Assembly (NCBI RefSeq): GCF_009909205.1
Contig: NZ_JAAAPN010000013.1
Coordinates: 62,001-126,000 of the forward strand
Length of the DNA stretch: 64,000 nucleotides
Reading direction: 5' to 3'
DNA from: Aquabacterium fontiphilum
GTDB lineage: Bacteria; Pseudomonadota; Gammaproteobacteria; Burkholderiales; Burkholderiaceae_C
Below, one piece after another: positions 11,954-20,404 of the stretch (its first letter is position 1; every line of letters starts with the position of its first letter). The notes under the pieces were generated by a model that did no database searches, was not told the origin of the DNA, and worked only from the letters and a program-made list of their open reading frames with translations. A program made the position numbers and the translations under genes.

Positions 11954-14821
11954 GTGAGCGAAATGATGCAGCAGTTCAGGTCGAACTCGTACCTGTTCGG
12001 GGGCAATGCCCCATACGTTGAAGAGTTGTACGAGGCCTACCTCGACAACCCCGGCTCGGTGCCAGACAACTGGCGCGCCTACTTCGACGCCCTCCAAAAC
12101 GTTCCAGCCTCTGACGGCACGGACCACCGCGATGTGGCTCACGCGCCGGTCGTGGAATCGTTTGCCCAACGCGCCAAGGCGAATGCCTTCATGGTCAAGA
12201 CCAGCTCGGCTGATCTTGATGTGGCGCGCAAACAGGTTCAGGTCCAGACGCTGATTGCTGCCTATCGTTTCCTTGGCTCCCGCTGGGCTGACCTCGACCC
12301 CCTCAAGCGCCAGGAGCGCCCCAAGATTCCCGAACTCGAGCCGTCCTTTTATGGGCTGAACGAGTCGGACATGGACATCACGTTCTCGGCCACGAACACC
12401 TACTTCACCAAGGCCGAGCACATGACCCTGCGCGAGATCGTGCAGGCCTTGCGTGAGACGTACTGCGGCAGCATCGGCGCCGAGTACATGCACATCACCG
12501 ACCCGGCCGAAAAGCGCTGGTGGCAAGAGCGTCTGGAAAGCATCCGCTCCAAGCCCACCTTCTCGGCCGAGAAGAAGAAGCACATCCTCGACCGCCTGAC
12601 GGCAGCCGAAGGCCTCGAGCGCTTCCTGCACACCAAGTACGTCGGTCAGAAGCGCTTCTCGCTGGAAGGCGGCGAGAGCTTCATCGCTGCGATGGACGAA
12701 CTGATCCAGCGCGGTGGCGAGCGTGGCGTCCAGGAGTTCGTGATCGGCATGGCCCACCGCGGCCGCCTGAACGTGCTGGTCAACACCCTGGGCAAGCAGC
12801 CCAAGGACCTGTTCTCCGAGTTCGAACACACGGCACCCGAGCACCTGCCCGCGGGCGACGTGAAGTACCACCAGGGCTTCTCGTCGGACGTCTCGACGCC
12901 TGGCGGCCCGGTTCACCTGTCGCTGTCGTTCAACCCGTCTCACCTTGAGATCGTCAACCCGGTGGTCGAAGGCTCAGTGCGGGCCCGTCAGGACCGTCGT
13001 GGCGACACCGAAGGCGACCAGGTTCTGCCCGTGCAGGTGCACGGCGACGCGGCCTTTGCCGGCCAGGGCGTCGTGATGGAAACGCTGGCATTGGCCCAGA
13101 CCCGTGGGTACTACACGGGCGGCACGGTGCACATCGTCATCAACAACCAGATCGGCTTCACCACCTCGGATCCGCGCGACAGCCGCTCGACGCTGTATTG
13201 CACGGACGTGGTCAAGATGATCGAAGCCCCCGTGCTGCACGTCAACGGCGACGATCCCGAAGCGGTCGTGCTGTGCACGCAACTGGCGCTGGACTACCGC
13301 CAAGAGTTCAACAAGGACGTGGTGGTGGACATCGTCTGCTTCCGCAAGCTGGGTCACAACGAGCAGGACACCCCCTCGATGACCCAGCCCCTGATGTACA
13401 AGAAGATCGCCAAGCACCCCGGCACCCGCAAGGTGTACGCCGATCGGCTGGTCGCTGGCGGCAGTATCTCGGCCGACACGCCCGATGCGCTGGTCAAGGC
13501 CTACCGCGAGGCCATGGAAGCGGGCCGCCACACGGTCGATCCGGTGCTGACGAACTTCAAGAGCAAGTACGCGGTCGACTGGACGCCTTACCTGGGCAAG
13601 AAGTGGACGGATGCGGCCGACACCGCCGTGCCGCTGGCCGAGTTCCGCCGCCTGGCCGAACGCATCACCACCATCCCGGCCAACTTCAAGCCGCATCCGC
13701 TGGTGCAGAAGGTGATCGACGACCGCGCGGCCATGGGCCGTGGCGAGATCAATGTCGACTGGGGCATGGGCGAGCACATGGCGTTTGCCTCGCTGGTGGC
13801 CTCGGGTTATCCGGTGCGCCTGTCTGGCGAAGACTGCGGCCGCGGCACGTTCACGCACCGCCACGCCGTGCTGCACGATCAGAACCGCGAGAAGTACGAC
13901 GAAGGCACGTATGTGCCGCTGCAGCACATCGCCGAGAACCAGGCCCCGTTCGTCGTCATCGACTCCATCCTGTCGGAAGAGGCGGTGCTGGGCTTCGAGT
14001 ACGGCTACGCCGGCTCCGACCCCAACAGCCTGGTGATCTGGGAAGCCCAGTTCGGCGACTTCGCCAACGGTGCCCAGGTGGTGATCGACCAGTTCATCGC
14101 GTCCGGTGAAGTGAAGTGGGGCCGTGCCAACGGCCTCACCCTGATGCTGCCCCATGGCTACGAAGGCCAGGGCCCCGAGCACAGCTCGGCCCGCCTGGAG
14201 CGCTTCATGCAGCTGGCGGCCGACAACAACATGCAGATCGTGCAGCCCACCACGGCCAGCCAGATCTTCCATGTGCTGCGTCGCCAGATGGTGCGGATGT
14301 TCCGCAAGCCCTTGGTCATCATGACGCCGAAGTCGCTGCTGCGTCACAAGGATGCCACTTCGCCGCTGTCCGAGTTCACCCGCGGCGAGTTCCGCACGGT
14401 GATCAGCGAGACCGACGAGGCCATCCAGGCCGCCAAGGTCAAGCGCATCATCTGCTGCTCGGGCAAGGTCTATTACGACCTGGTCAAGAAGCGCGCCGAG
14501 AAGAAGGCTGACGACGTGGCCATCATCCGTGTCGAGCAGCTGTATCCCTTCCCGCACAAGGCCTTCGCGGCCGAGGTGAAGAAGTACGCCAACGCCACCG
14601 AGCTGGTGTGGTGCCAGGACGAACCGCAGAACCAGGGTGCCTGGTTCTTCGTGCAGCACTACATCCACGAGAACATGGCTGAAGGCCAGAAGCTGGGGTA
14701 TGCCGGTCGCCCGGCATCGGCTTCGCCCGCAGTGGGTTATGCCCACCTGCACCAGGACCAGCAGAAGGCGCTGCTGGATCAGGCCTTCGCCAAGCTCAAG
14801 GGTTTCGTTCTCACCAAATAA
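11954..14821 (+). CDS. sucA: 2-oxoglutarate dehydrogenase E1 component
   Basis: 955-residue thiamine-diphosphate enzyme, the decarboxylating E1 of the 2-oxoglutarate dehydrogenase complex of the citric acid cycle. The N-terminal segment NSYLFGGNAPYVEELYEAYL is typical of the SucA E2-binding tail. It shows IGMAHRGRLNVLVN, the ThDP/Mg site around VNGDDPEAV and FRKLGHNEQDTPSMTQP, and the C-terminal transketolase-like domain with GEDCGRGTFTHRHAVLHDQ. The start is a GTG at 11954 after a G-rich stretch; an ATG three codons later is possible. First gene of sucA-sucB-(SHOCT/PspC)-lpdA. Confidence 0.97.
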   Translation: MSEMMQQFRSNSYLFGGNAPYVEELYEAYLDNPGSVPDNWRAYFDALQNVPASDGTDHRDVAHAPVVESFAQRAKANAFMVKTSSADLDVARKQVQVQTLIAAYRFLGSRWADLDPLKRQERPKIPELEPSFYGLNESDMDITFSATNTYFTKAEHMTLREIVQALRETYCGSIGAEYMHITDPAEKRWWQERLESIRSKPTFSAEKKKHILDRLTAAEGLERFLHTKYVGQKRFSLEGGESFIAAMDELIQRGGERGVQEFVIGMAHRGRLNVLVNTLGKQPKDLFSEFEHTAPEHLPAGDVKYHQGFSSDVSTPGGPVHLSLSFNPSHLEIVNPVVEGSVRARQDRRGDTEGDQVLPVQVHGDAAFAGQGVVMETLALAQTRGYYTGGTVHIVINNQIGFTTSDPRDSRSTLYCTDVVKMIEAPVLHVNGDDPEAVVLCTQLALDYRQEFNKDVVVDIVCFRKLGHNEQDTPSMTQPLMYKKIAKHPGTRKVYADRLVAGGSISADTPDALVKAYREAMEAGRHTVDPVLTNFKSKYAVDWTPYLGKKWTDAADTAVPLAEFRRLAERITTIPANFKPHPLVQKVIDDRAAMGRGEINVDWGMGEHMAFASLVASGYPVRLSGEDCGRGTFTHRHAVLHDQNREKYDEGTYVPLQHIAENQAPFVVIDSILSEEAVLGFEYGYAGSDPNSLVIWEAQFGDFANGAQVVIDQFIASGEVKWGRANGLTLMLPHGYEGQGPEHSSARLERFMQLAADNNMQIVQPTTASQIFHVLRRQMVRMFRKPLVIMTPKSLLRHKDATSPLSEFTRGEFRTVISETDEAIQAAKVKRIICCSGKVYYDLVKKRAEKKADDVAIIRVEQLYPFPHKAFAAEVKKYANATELVWCQDEPQNQGAWFFVQHYIHENMAEGQKLGYAGRPASASPAVGYAHLHQDQQKALLDQAFAKLKGFVLTK

Positions 14822-14851
14822 GGCTCAAGGCGGCACCGTCCAGGCGGGCCG

Positions 14852-14887
14852 CAGCCGGCGAGCAGGCGCGATGTGCGCCGCCGGCTG
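14852..14887 (+). other. Intergenic RNA hairpin between sucA and sucB
   Basis: Perfect 9-bp stem CAGCCGGCG/CGCCGGCTG (14852-14860 with 14879-14887), with a further short GC helix inside (14865-14869 with 14875-14879, competing for one base). No T-run follows, so it is more likely an mRNA stability or processing element than a terminator. Confidence 0.45.
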
Positions 14888-14927
14888 AGCAGGCCCGAGA
14901 TGGTGCGCGCGTCAGGAGATACACATC

Positions 14928-16208
14928 ATGGCAATCATCGACGTCAAGGTTCCCCAACTCTCTGAATCCGTGGCCGAGGCCACGCTGCTTCAATGGAAGA
15001 AGCGCCCCGGCGAAGCCGTGGCGGTGGACGAGATCCTCATCGAGATCGAGACCGACAAGGTCGTGCTGGAGGTGCCCGCGCCGTCCGCAGGCGTGATGGC
15101 ACAGATCATCAAGAACGACGGTGACTCTTGCGTGTCCGATGAAGTCATCGCGCGCATCGACACCGAAGGCCAGGAGGCGGTCAGCCCGCTGCCGCTGAAG
15201 GCGATTGAAGCGCCTGCACCGGCCACGCCAGCAGCCGCCCCTGCTGCGGCTGCTGGTGGCAGCAAGTCGGATGTGGCCATGCCGGCCGCGGCCAAGCTGA
15301 TGGCCGACAACGGTCTGAGCGCAGGCCAGGTTGCGGGCACCGGCAAGGACGGCCGCATCACCAAGGGTGACGTGCTGTCGGCCGTGGCCGCTGGCGCCAA
15401 GCCCGCGCCCGCCGCGGCCCCGGCTGCAGGTGCTGCCATTCCCACCGGCGTGCCGACCAGCAGCCTGCCGGCTGTTCAGGCCCCCGTGCCTCGCGTGAAC
15501 CTGGGCGAGCGTCCCGAGCAGCGGGTGCCGATGAGCCGCCTGCGCGCCCGCGTGGCCGAGCGTCTGCTGCAGTCGCAAGCCACCAATGCCATCCTGACCA
15601 CGTTCAACGAAGTGAACATGGCCCCCGTGATGGAAATGCGCAAGAAGTTCCAGGAGAAGTTCGAGAAGGAGCACGGCGTCAAGCTGGGCTTCATGAGCTT
15701 CTTCGTGAAGGCGGCCGTCCATGCGCTCAAGAAGTACCCGGTGCTCAACGCCTCTGTCGATGGCAACGACATCGTCTACCACGGCTACTTTGACATCGGC
15801 GTGGCTGTGGGCTCGCCCCGTGGCCTGGTGGTGCCGGTGCTGCGCAACGTCGATCAGATGACCTTTGCCGAGATCGAAAAGAAGATCGCCGAGTTCGGTG
15901 TGAAGGCCCGCGACGGCAAGCTGGGCATCGAAGAGATGACGGGCGGCACCTTCTCGATTTCCAACGGCGGCGTGTTCGGCTCGATGCTGTCCACCCCCAT
16001 CATCAACCCGCCCCAGTCGGCCATCCTGGGCGTGCACGCCACCAAGGACCGCCCGGTGGTGGAAAACGGCCAGATCGTGATCCGCCCGATCAACTACCTC
16101 GCGATGTCGTACGACCACCGCATCATCGACGGCCGTGAGGCCGTCCTGGGTCTGGTGGCCATGAAGGAAGCGCTGGAAGACCCGGCGCGCCTGCTGTTCG
16201 ACATCTGA
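14928..16208 (+). CDS. sucB: Dihydrolipoyllysine succinyltransferase (E2 of 2-oxoglutarate dehydrogenase)
   Basis: 426-residue core enzyme of the 2-oxoglutarate dehydrogenase complex, moving the succinyl group from lipoamide to CoA. One N-terminal lipoyl domain carries Lys44 in ETDKVVLE. An Ala/Pro-rich linker (about 85-105) follows, then the peripheral-subunit-binding domain (about 110-145, with [13 protein letters not shown]), a second Ala/Pro linker, and the catalytic domain ending in SYDHRIIDG, with the active-site His near residue 397. The PQLSESV start and the C-terminus PARLLFDI are typical of SucB rather than AceF. GGAG precedes the ATG. Confidence 0.97.
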   Translation: MAIIDVKVPQLSESVAEATLLQWKKRPGEAVAVDEILIEIETDKVVLEVPAPSAGVMAQIIKNDGDSCVSDEVIARIDTEGQEAVSPLPLKAIEAPAPATPAAAPAAAAGGSKSDVAMPAAAKLMADNGLSAGQVAGTGKDGRITKGDVLSAVAAGAKPAPAAAPAAGAAIPTGVPTSSLPAVQAPVPRVNLGERPEQRVPMSRLRARVAERLLQSQATNAILTTFNEVNMAPVMEMRKKFQEKFEKEHGVKLGFMSFFVKAAVHALKKYPVLNASVDGNDIVYHGYFDIGVAVGSPRGLVVPVLRNVDQMTFAEIEKKIAEFGVKARDGKLGIEEMTGGTFSISNGGVFGSMLSTPIINPPQSAILGVHATKDRPVVENGQIVIRPINYLAMSYDHRIIDGREAVLGLVAMKEALEDPARLLFDI

Positions 16209-16224
16209 CAAGTTTTGCGGCCGG

Positions 16225-16245
16225 GCGGGCCTCACAAGGGCCCGC
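16225..16245 (+). other. Intergenic RNA hairpin after sucB
   Basis: Perfect 7-bp stem GCGGGCC/GGCCCGC (16225-16231 with 16239-16245) with a 7-base loop, 17 bases past the sucB stop codon and without a T-run. It is the second such hairpin in this operon. Confidence 0.4.
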
Positions 16246-16278
16246 TCCGGACCTGCATCCTGACAGGAGACACCCGCC

Positions 16279-16596
16279 ATGTCCCTCACCGATGAACTGG
16301 AACGCCTTGCTGCCTTGCGCGACAAGGGCGTCCTGACAGACGACGAGTTTGCACGCTTGAAGTTGCAGTTGATCGACAGGGGACCGGTGGAGCCGGCCGG
16401 GCCAGGCCCCACGTCGGTCAACCGTCTGCGCCGCTCCCGAACCGATCGTTGGCTCGGAGGCGTCTGTGGTGGTCTGGCCGAACAGACGTCGCTGGAGTCA
16501 TGGGTCTGGCGACTGGCCTTCGCGGCGCTCTTCCTGTTCTGGGGTGCGGGACTTCTGTTCTACATCCTGCTGTGGATCTTCGTCCCCGACGAGTGA
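16279..16596 (+). CDS. Small SHOCT-PspC domain membrane protein
   Basis: 105-residue protein of unknown role. Residues 3-33 (LERLAALRDKGVLTDDEF and on) match the SHOCT oligomerisation motif. Residues 48-103 match the PspC domain: RLGGVCGGLAE-like RWLGGVCGGLAEQ followed by two hydrophobic stretches, the second being a clear membrane helix (about 80-100). It lies between sucB and lpdA, 70 bases from the first and 44 from the second, with an AGGAGACACC ribosome binding site, so it is cotranscribed with the 2-oxoglutarate dehydrogenase genes. PspC-type proteins act in envelope stress; why one is here is unknown. The domain assignment rests on motif recognition only. Confidence 0.85.
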   Translation: MSLTDELERLAALRDKGVLTDDEFARLKLQLIDRGPVEPAGPGPTSVNRLRRSRTDRWLGGVCGGLAEQTSLESWVWRLAFAALFLFWGAGLLFYILLWIFVPDE

Positions 16597-16640
16597 AACG
16601 CGGCCACCGCTCATCTCCTTCCTGAACAAGGCAGGCACAC

Positions 16641-18080
16641 ATGTCCCAACAATTCGACGTCATCGTCATCGGCGCCGGTCCCGGCGGCTACATCGCAGCC
16701 ATCCGCGCGGCGCAACTCGGCTTCAAGGTCGCCTGCATCGACGAATGGAAGAACGCCAAGGGCGGGCCCGCGCCCGGCGGCACCTGCACCAACGTCGGCT
16801 GCATCCCGTCGAAGGCGCTGCTGCAGTCATCCGAGCATTACGAACAGGCTGCGCATCACTTTGCTGATCACGGCATCAACGTCGAGGGCCTGTCGATCGA
16901 TGTGCCCAAGATGATCGGTCGCAAGGACACCGTCGTGAAGCAGAACAACGACGGCATCCTTTACCTGTTCAAGAAGAACAAGGTCAGCTTCTTTCACGGT
17001 CGTGGTTCGTTCGTGAAGGCCGGTGAGGGCGGCTACGAGGTTGCCGTCGGCGGCGAGAAACCTGAGACGCTGGTGGGCAAGCATGTGGTCGTGGCCACGG
17101 GCTCGAGCGCACGCGGGCTGCCTGGCGCTGCCTTTGATGAGAAGCTGATCCTGTCCAACGAAGGCGCGCTGGCGCTGACCGAGGCGCCCAAGAAGCTGGG
17201 CGTGATCGGTTCGGGCGTGATTGGCCTGGAGATGGGCTCGGTCTGGCGCCGCCTGGGCGCCGAGGTGACTGTGCTGGAAGCCATGCCGACCTTTTTGGCT
17301 GCCGTGGACGAGCAGGTGGCCAAGGAGGCCCAGAAGGTCTTCATCAAGCAGGGCATCAAGTTGCAGTTGGGCGTGAAGATCGGCGAGATCAAGACCACCA
17401 AGAAGGGCAAGGCCACCGGCGTGAGCGTGGCCTACACCGATGCGTCGGGCGCGGCTCAGACGCTCGAAGTGGACAAGCTGATCGTCTCGATCGGCCGTGT
17501 GCCCAACACCAACGGATTGAATGCCGAGGCCGTGGGCCTCAAGCTGGACGAGCGTGGCGCCATCCTGGTGGACGACGACTGCAAGACCAACCTGCCCAAT
17601 GTGTGGGCGGTGGGCGATGTGGTGCGCGGCCCGATGCTGGCGCACAAGGCTGAAGAAGAGGGCGTGGCGGTGGCTGAGCGGATTGCCGGTCAGCACGGTC
17701 ACGTGGACTTCAACACGATTCCCTGGGTGATTTACACCAGCCCGGAGATCGCCTGGGTCGGCAAAACCGAACAGGCGCTGAAAGCGGAGGGCCGGCCCTA
17801 CAAGGCCGGTTCCTTCCCCTTCATTGCGAACGGGCGTGCCCGTGCGCTGGGTGACACCACCGGTTTCGTGAAGTTCCTGGCCGATGAGAAGACCGACGAG
17901 ATCCTCGGTGTGCACATCATCGGCCCGTTTGCCAGCGAGTTGATCTCGGAGGCCGTGGTGGCCATGTCGTTCAAGGCCAGCGCCGAAGACATTGCGCGCA
18001 TTTGCCATGCTCACCCCAGCCTGAGCGAGGCCACCAAGGAAGCCGCACTCGCGGTCGACAAGCGCACATTAAACTTCTGA
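16641..18080 (+). CDS. lpdA: Dihydrolipoyl dehydrogenase (E3) of the 2-oxoglutarate dehydrogenase operon
   Basis: 479-residue flavoprotein that reoxidises the lipoyl groups of E2 with NAD. It has the FAD-binding GAGPGG near the N-terminus, the redox-active disulfide C49/C54 in [16 protein letters not shown], the NAD-binding GSGVIGLEMG, the second FAD motif AVGDV, and the C-terminal catalytic HAHPSLSE with the active-site His. There is no N-terminal lipoyl domain, unlike the E3 of the pyruvate dehydrogenase operon later in the window. It closes the sucA operon and is followed by a terminator. Confidence 0.97.
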   Translation: MSQQFDVIVIGAGPGGYIAAIRAAQLGFKVACIDEWKNAKGGPAPGGTCTNVGCIPSKALLQSSEHYEQAAHHFADHGINVEGLSIDVPKMIGRKDTVVKQNNDGILYLFKKNKVSFFHGRGSFVKAGEGGYEVAVGGEKPETLVGKHVVVATGSSARGLPGAAFDEKLILSNEGALALTEAPKKLGVIGSGVIGLEMGSVWRRLGAEVTVLEAMPTFLAAVDEQVAKEAQKVFIKQGIKLQLGVKIGEIKTTKKGKATGVSVAYTDASGAAQTLEVDKLIVSIGRVPNTNGLNAEAVGLKLDERGAILVDDDCKTNLPNVWAVGDVVRGPMLAHKAEEEGVAVAERIAGQHGHVDFNTIPWVIYTSPEIAWVGKTEQALKAEGRPYKAGSFPFIANGRARALGDTTGFVKFLADEKTDEILGVHIIGPFASELISEAVVAMSFKASAEDIARICHAHPSLSEATKEAALAVDKRTLNF

Positions 18081-18106
18081 GCCTGCTTCGTCAGGACCAT
18101 GGAGAG

Positions 18107-18133
18107 AAGGGGTGGCAGCGCTGCCCCTTTTTG
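18107..18133 (+). terminator. Intrinsic terminator of the sucA-sucB-lpdA operon
   Basis: AAGGGG (18107-18112) pairs with CCCCTT around an inner palindrome GGCAGCGCTGCC, followed by a T-rich run to 18133. It lies 26 bases past the lpdA stop codon. Confidence 0.7.
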
Positions 18134-18170
18134 TTTGGTCGAGCCCCATCCTGTTCAAAACCGCGACAAC

Positions 18171-19283
18171 ATGCCCGCCTACAAGCAATCCGTCACCCAA
18201 CTCTATGAACAGAGCCTGGCCGAGCGGGGCTACAAGGCCGACGATGCGCAACGCAAGGGCATTGCGGCGTTGCAGCGCTGCCAGGACGAATGGGCCAACT
18301 ACAAGGCCAAGCGCAGCAACGCGCTGACCAAGATGCTGCGCTACCCGGAGCTACCTCGGGGCGTCTACATGTACGGCGGGGTGGGGCGGGGCAAGAGCTT
18401 CATCATGGACTGCTTCTTCAACGCCGTCCCGCTGGAGCGCAAGACGCGGCTGCACTTTCACGAGTTCATGCGTGAGGTCCACCGCCAGCTGCACGAACTG
18501 AAAGGCCAGCAGGATCCGCTGGAGGTGCTGGCCAAACGCATGGCACGCAAGCACCGCCTGATCTGCTTCGACGAATTTCACGTGGCGGACGTGACCGATG
18601 CCATGATCCTCTACAAGTTGCTGGACGCCATGTTCCGCAACCGCATGAGCATCGTCACGACATCGAACTTTCATCCCGACGGGCTTTACCCCAATGGGCT
18701 GCACCGCGATCGCATCCTGCCTGCCATCGAGTTGCTCAAGCAGCAACTGGAGGTCGTCAATGTGGACAGCGGCACCGACTACCGCCGCCGCACACTCGAG
18801 CTCGCTCGACTTTACCTGACACCGCTCAACGCGCAGACGGATGAGGAGATGCACACCATCTTCGGGCAGCTTGCCGAGAGCGCTGACGAGGCCCCCGAAT
18901 TGAACATCGAGCACCGCGTGTTAAAGGCGCGCCGCCGCGCGGGCGGCGTGGTGTGGTTCGACTTCCAGACCCTTTGCGGCGGGCCGCGCTCGCAGAACGA
19001 TTACCTGGAGTTGGCCTCACGCTTTCACACGGTGATGCTCAGCGACGTGCCGCACATGCCGGTGCGCATGGCGTCGGAGGCGCGACGCTTCACCTGGCTC
19101 GTGGACGTGCTGTACGACCGCAAGTGCAAGCTGGTGATCTCGGCCGAAGTGCCACCCGAGCAGCTCTACACCGAAGGGCCGCTGTCGCATGAGTTCCCGC
19201 GTACGGTGTCCCGGCTCAACGAGATGCAGTCGAAGGAATACCTCAGCGAAGAACGTCGCGTGGTGGATACCTCACTGACATGA
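18171..19283 (+). CDS. zapE: Cell division protein ZapE / AFG1-like ATPase
   Basis: 370-residue AAA-type ATPase of the AFG1 family; the E. coli member ZapE acts at the Z-ring late in division. The Walker A motif YGGVGRGKS is at residues 68-76, Walker B is LICFDEFHV (about 137-145), and TTSNFHPDGLYPNGLHRDRILPAI supplies the family's sensor region. The ATG at 18171 gives the usual start (MPAYKQSVTQLYEQ); the frame is open further upstream but overlaps the preceding terminator. In many Burkholderiales this gene follows lpdA of the 2-oxoglutarate dehydrogenase operon. Confidence 0.95.
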   Translation: MPAYKQSVTQLYEQSLAERGYKADDAQRKGIAALQRCQDEWANYKAKRSNALTKMLRYPELPRGVYMYGGVGRGKSFIMDCFFNAVPLERKTRLHFHEFMREVHRQLHELKGQQDPLEVLAKRMARKHRLICFDEFHVADVTDAMILYKLLDAMFRNRMSIVTTSNFHPDGLYPNGLHRDRILPAIELLKQQLEVVNVDSGTDYRRRTLELARLYLTPLNAQTDEEMHTIFGQLAESADEAPELNIEHRVLKARRRAGGVVWFDFQTLCGGPRSQNDYLELASRFHTVMLSDVPHMPVRMASEARRFTWLVDVLYDRKCKLVISAEVPPEQLYTEGPLSHEFPRTVSRLNEMQSKEYLSEERRVVDTSLT

Positions 19284-19285
19284 GT

Positions 19286-19310
19286 CAGGGCTGGGCCTCG
19301 TCGGGCCCTG
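19286..19310. terminator. Hairpin between convergent zapE and PP2C genes
   Basis: CAGGGC/GCCCTG (19286-19291 with 19305-19310) lies in the 39-base gap between the two convergent stop codons. There is no T-run, so a terminator role for either strand is only suggested. Confidence 0.3.
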
Positions 19311-19322
19311 TTGCCGCGCGTA

Positions 19323-20090
19323 TCAGCTCGGCGATTCCACGCGAACCAGCGCCAGCGACAGGTTGTCGCCGCCCCCTCGTGCCCGGTGGCGGGCCTTGGT
19401 AACCAGCATTTCCGCCGCCTCGCGCGGAGGCAACGTGTGCACGATGGCACCCAGTTCCTTCGGGGTGAAGTAGTGCCACAGGCCGTCTGAACAGACCATC
19501 AGGGTGTCGCCGACCGCCAGCCGGTTGACGCGATGCAGCGTGACGGGTGGCTCGGCCTGGGCGCCGAGGCAGGCCGTCAGCAGGTTGGACTGCGGGTGAA
19601 CGTTGGCCTCTTCCTCGGTGATCTGGCCCTCATCAACCAGACGCTGTACAAAAGAGTGGTCTACCGTCCGGTGGGCGAGATCAGGGCCATTGAAGTGGTA
19701 TACCCGGGTGTCGCCGACGTGAACCAGGTAGGCGGACCGGTCGGGATTGACGATGAACGCGCCGATGGCGCTGTGTGGCTCCTCCTCGAAGGCCATGGCC
19801 GTGAGCCGGATCATCAGGTGGCTTTCCTGGATCAACTGGGTCAGCGCCTGCTCGGTCGGGTCCTGTGACGGGACATAACGGTCGAACACCTGGCGTGCCG
19901 TGAGAATGACCTGGTCTGCCGCCTTGCGGCCCCCACTCTTGCCGCCCATGCCGTCGGCCACAACGGCCATGACACAGCCCGACACCCGCGGGTGCGGCAG
20001 GATTTCCACCTGGTCCTGCTGGTAGGGGCGGTCGCCACGGTGAATACCCGTGGCAGCGGCCAGGCGGAAGGGGGACGTGTCGTCGATCAT
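19323..20090 (-). CDS. PP2C-family serine/threonine protein phosphatase
   Basis: 255-residue metal-dependent phosphatase of the PPM/PP2C (Stp1-like) family. Motifs in order are HRGDRPYQQDQ, VVADGMGG (metal-binding Asp and Gly), HVGDTRVY, VCSDGLWHYF and the C-terminal GGGDNLSLALVRV with the last metal Asp. There is no membrane or regulatory domain, so it is a soluble single-domain enzyme. No serine/threonine kinase is encoded in the window. The ATG at 20090 lies about 7 bases from TATAGT on the minus strand (20097-20102), which would put transcription start almost at the start codon; a leaderless mRNA is possible. Confidence 0.93.
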   Translation of the reverse strand: MIDDTSPFRLAAATGIHRGDRPYQQDQVEILPHPRVSGCVMAVVADGMGGKSGGRKAADQVILTARQVFDRYVPSQDPTEQALTQLIQESHLMIRLTAMAFEEEPHSAIGAFIVNPDRSAYLVHVGDTRVYHFNGPDLAHRTVDHSFVQRLVDEGQITEEEANVHPQSNLLTACLGAQAEPPVTLHRVNRLAVGDTLMVCSDGLWHYFTPKELGAIVHTLPPREAAEMLVTKARHRARGGGDNLSLALVRVESPS

Positions 20091-20098
20091 CCGAAAAC

Positions 20099-20104
20099 TA
20101 TAAT
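20099..20104 (+). promoter_or_regulatory. Candidate -10 element for the DUF465 gene
   Basis: Exact TATAAT on the plus strand, about 90 bases before the DUF465 start, in the divergent gap with the PP2C gene. No recognisable -35 hexamer lies at the right distance. Confidence 0.35.
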
Positions 20105-20194
20105 CGTGAAACCAGGCGATCCGATGGCTTGCCTTCGTCCCGGCGATCCCCCGTTCGGGCGTGGCTGGTCTGGCGCACGACCTGTTCCTGTTCC

Positions 20195-20398
20195 ATGCAA
20201 GATAACCTGCACTCTCCCCAGCGACGCCTCATCGAACTGCGCATGGAGCATGCCGATCTCGACAGCCTCATTGACCGCGCTTCAGAGCAGGCGCCACTCG
20301 ACGAACTGGCACTACGCCGACTGAAGAAGCGGCGGCTGATGCTGCGCGATCAAATCGCACAGCTGGAGCGCGTGCTGGATCCGAAAGAACCTGCCTGA
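20195..20398 (+). CDS. YdcH/DUF465 family small protein
   Basis: 67-residue, highly charged, helical protein starting MQDNLHSPQRRLIELRMEHADLD. The spacing of HADLDSLID and LRRLKKRRLMLRDQIAQLE matches the DUF465 (YdcH) family of small coiled-coil proteins of unknown function. The ATG at 20195 is chosen because the sequence before it does not resemble the family. It is divergent from the PP2C gene and convergent with glnD, six bases away. Confidence 0.85.
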   Translation: MQDNLHSPQRRLIELRMEHADLDSLIDRASEQAPLDELALRRLKKRRLMLRDQIAQLERVLDPKEPA

Positions 20399-20404
20399 CC
20401 CCGG

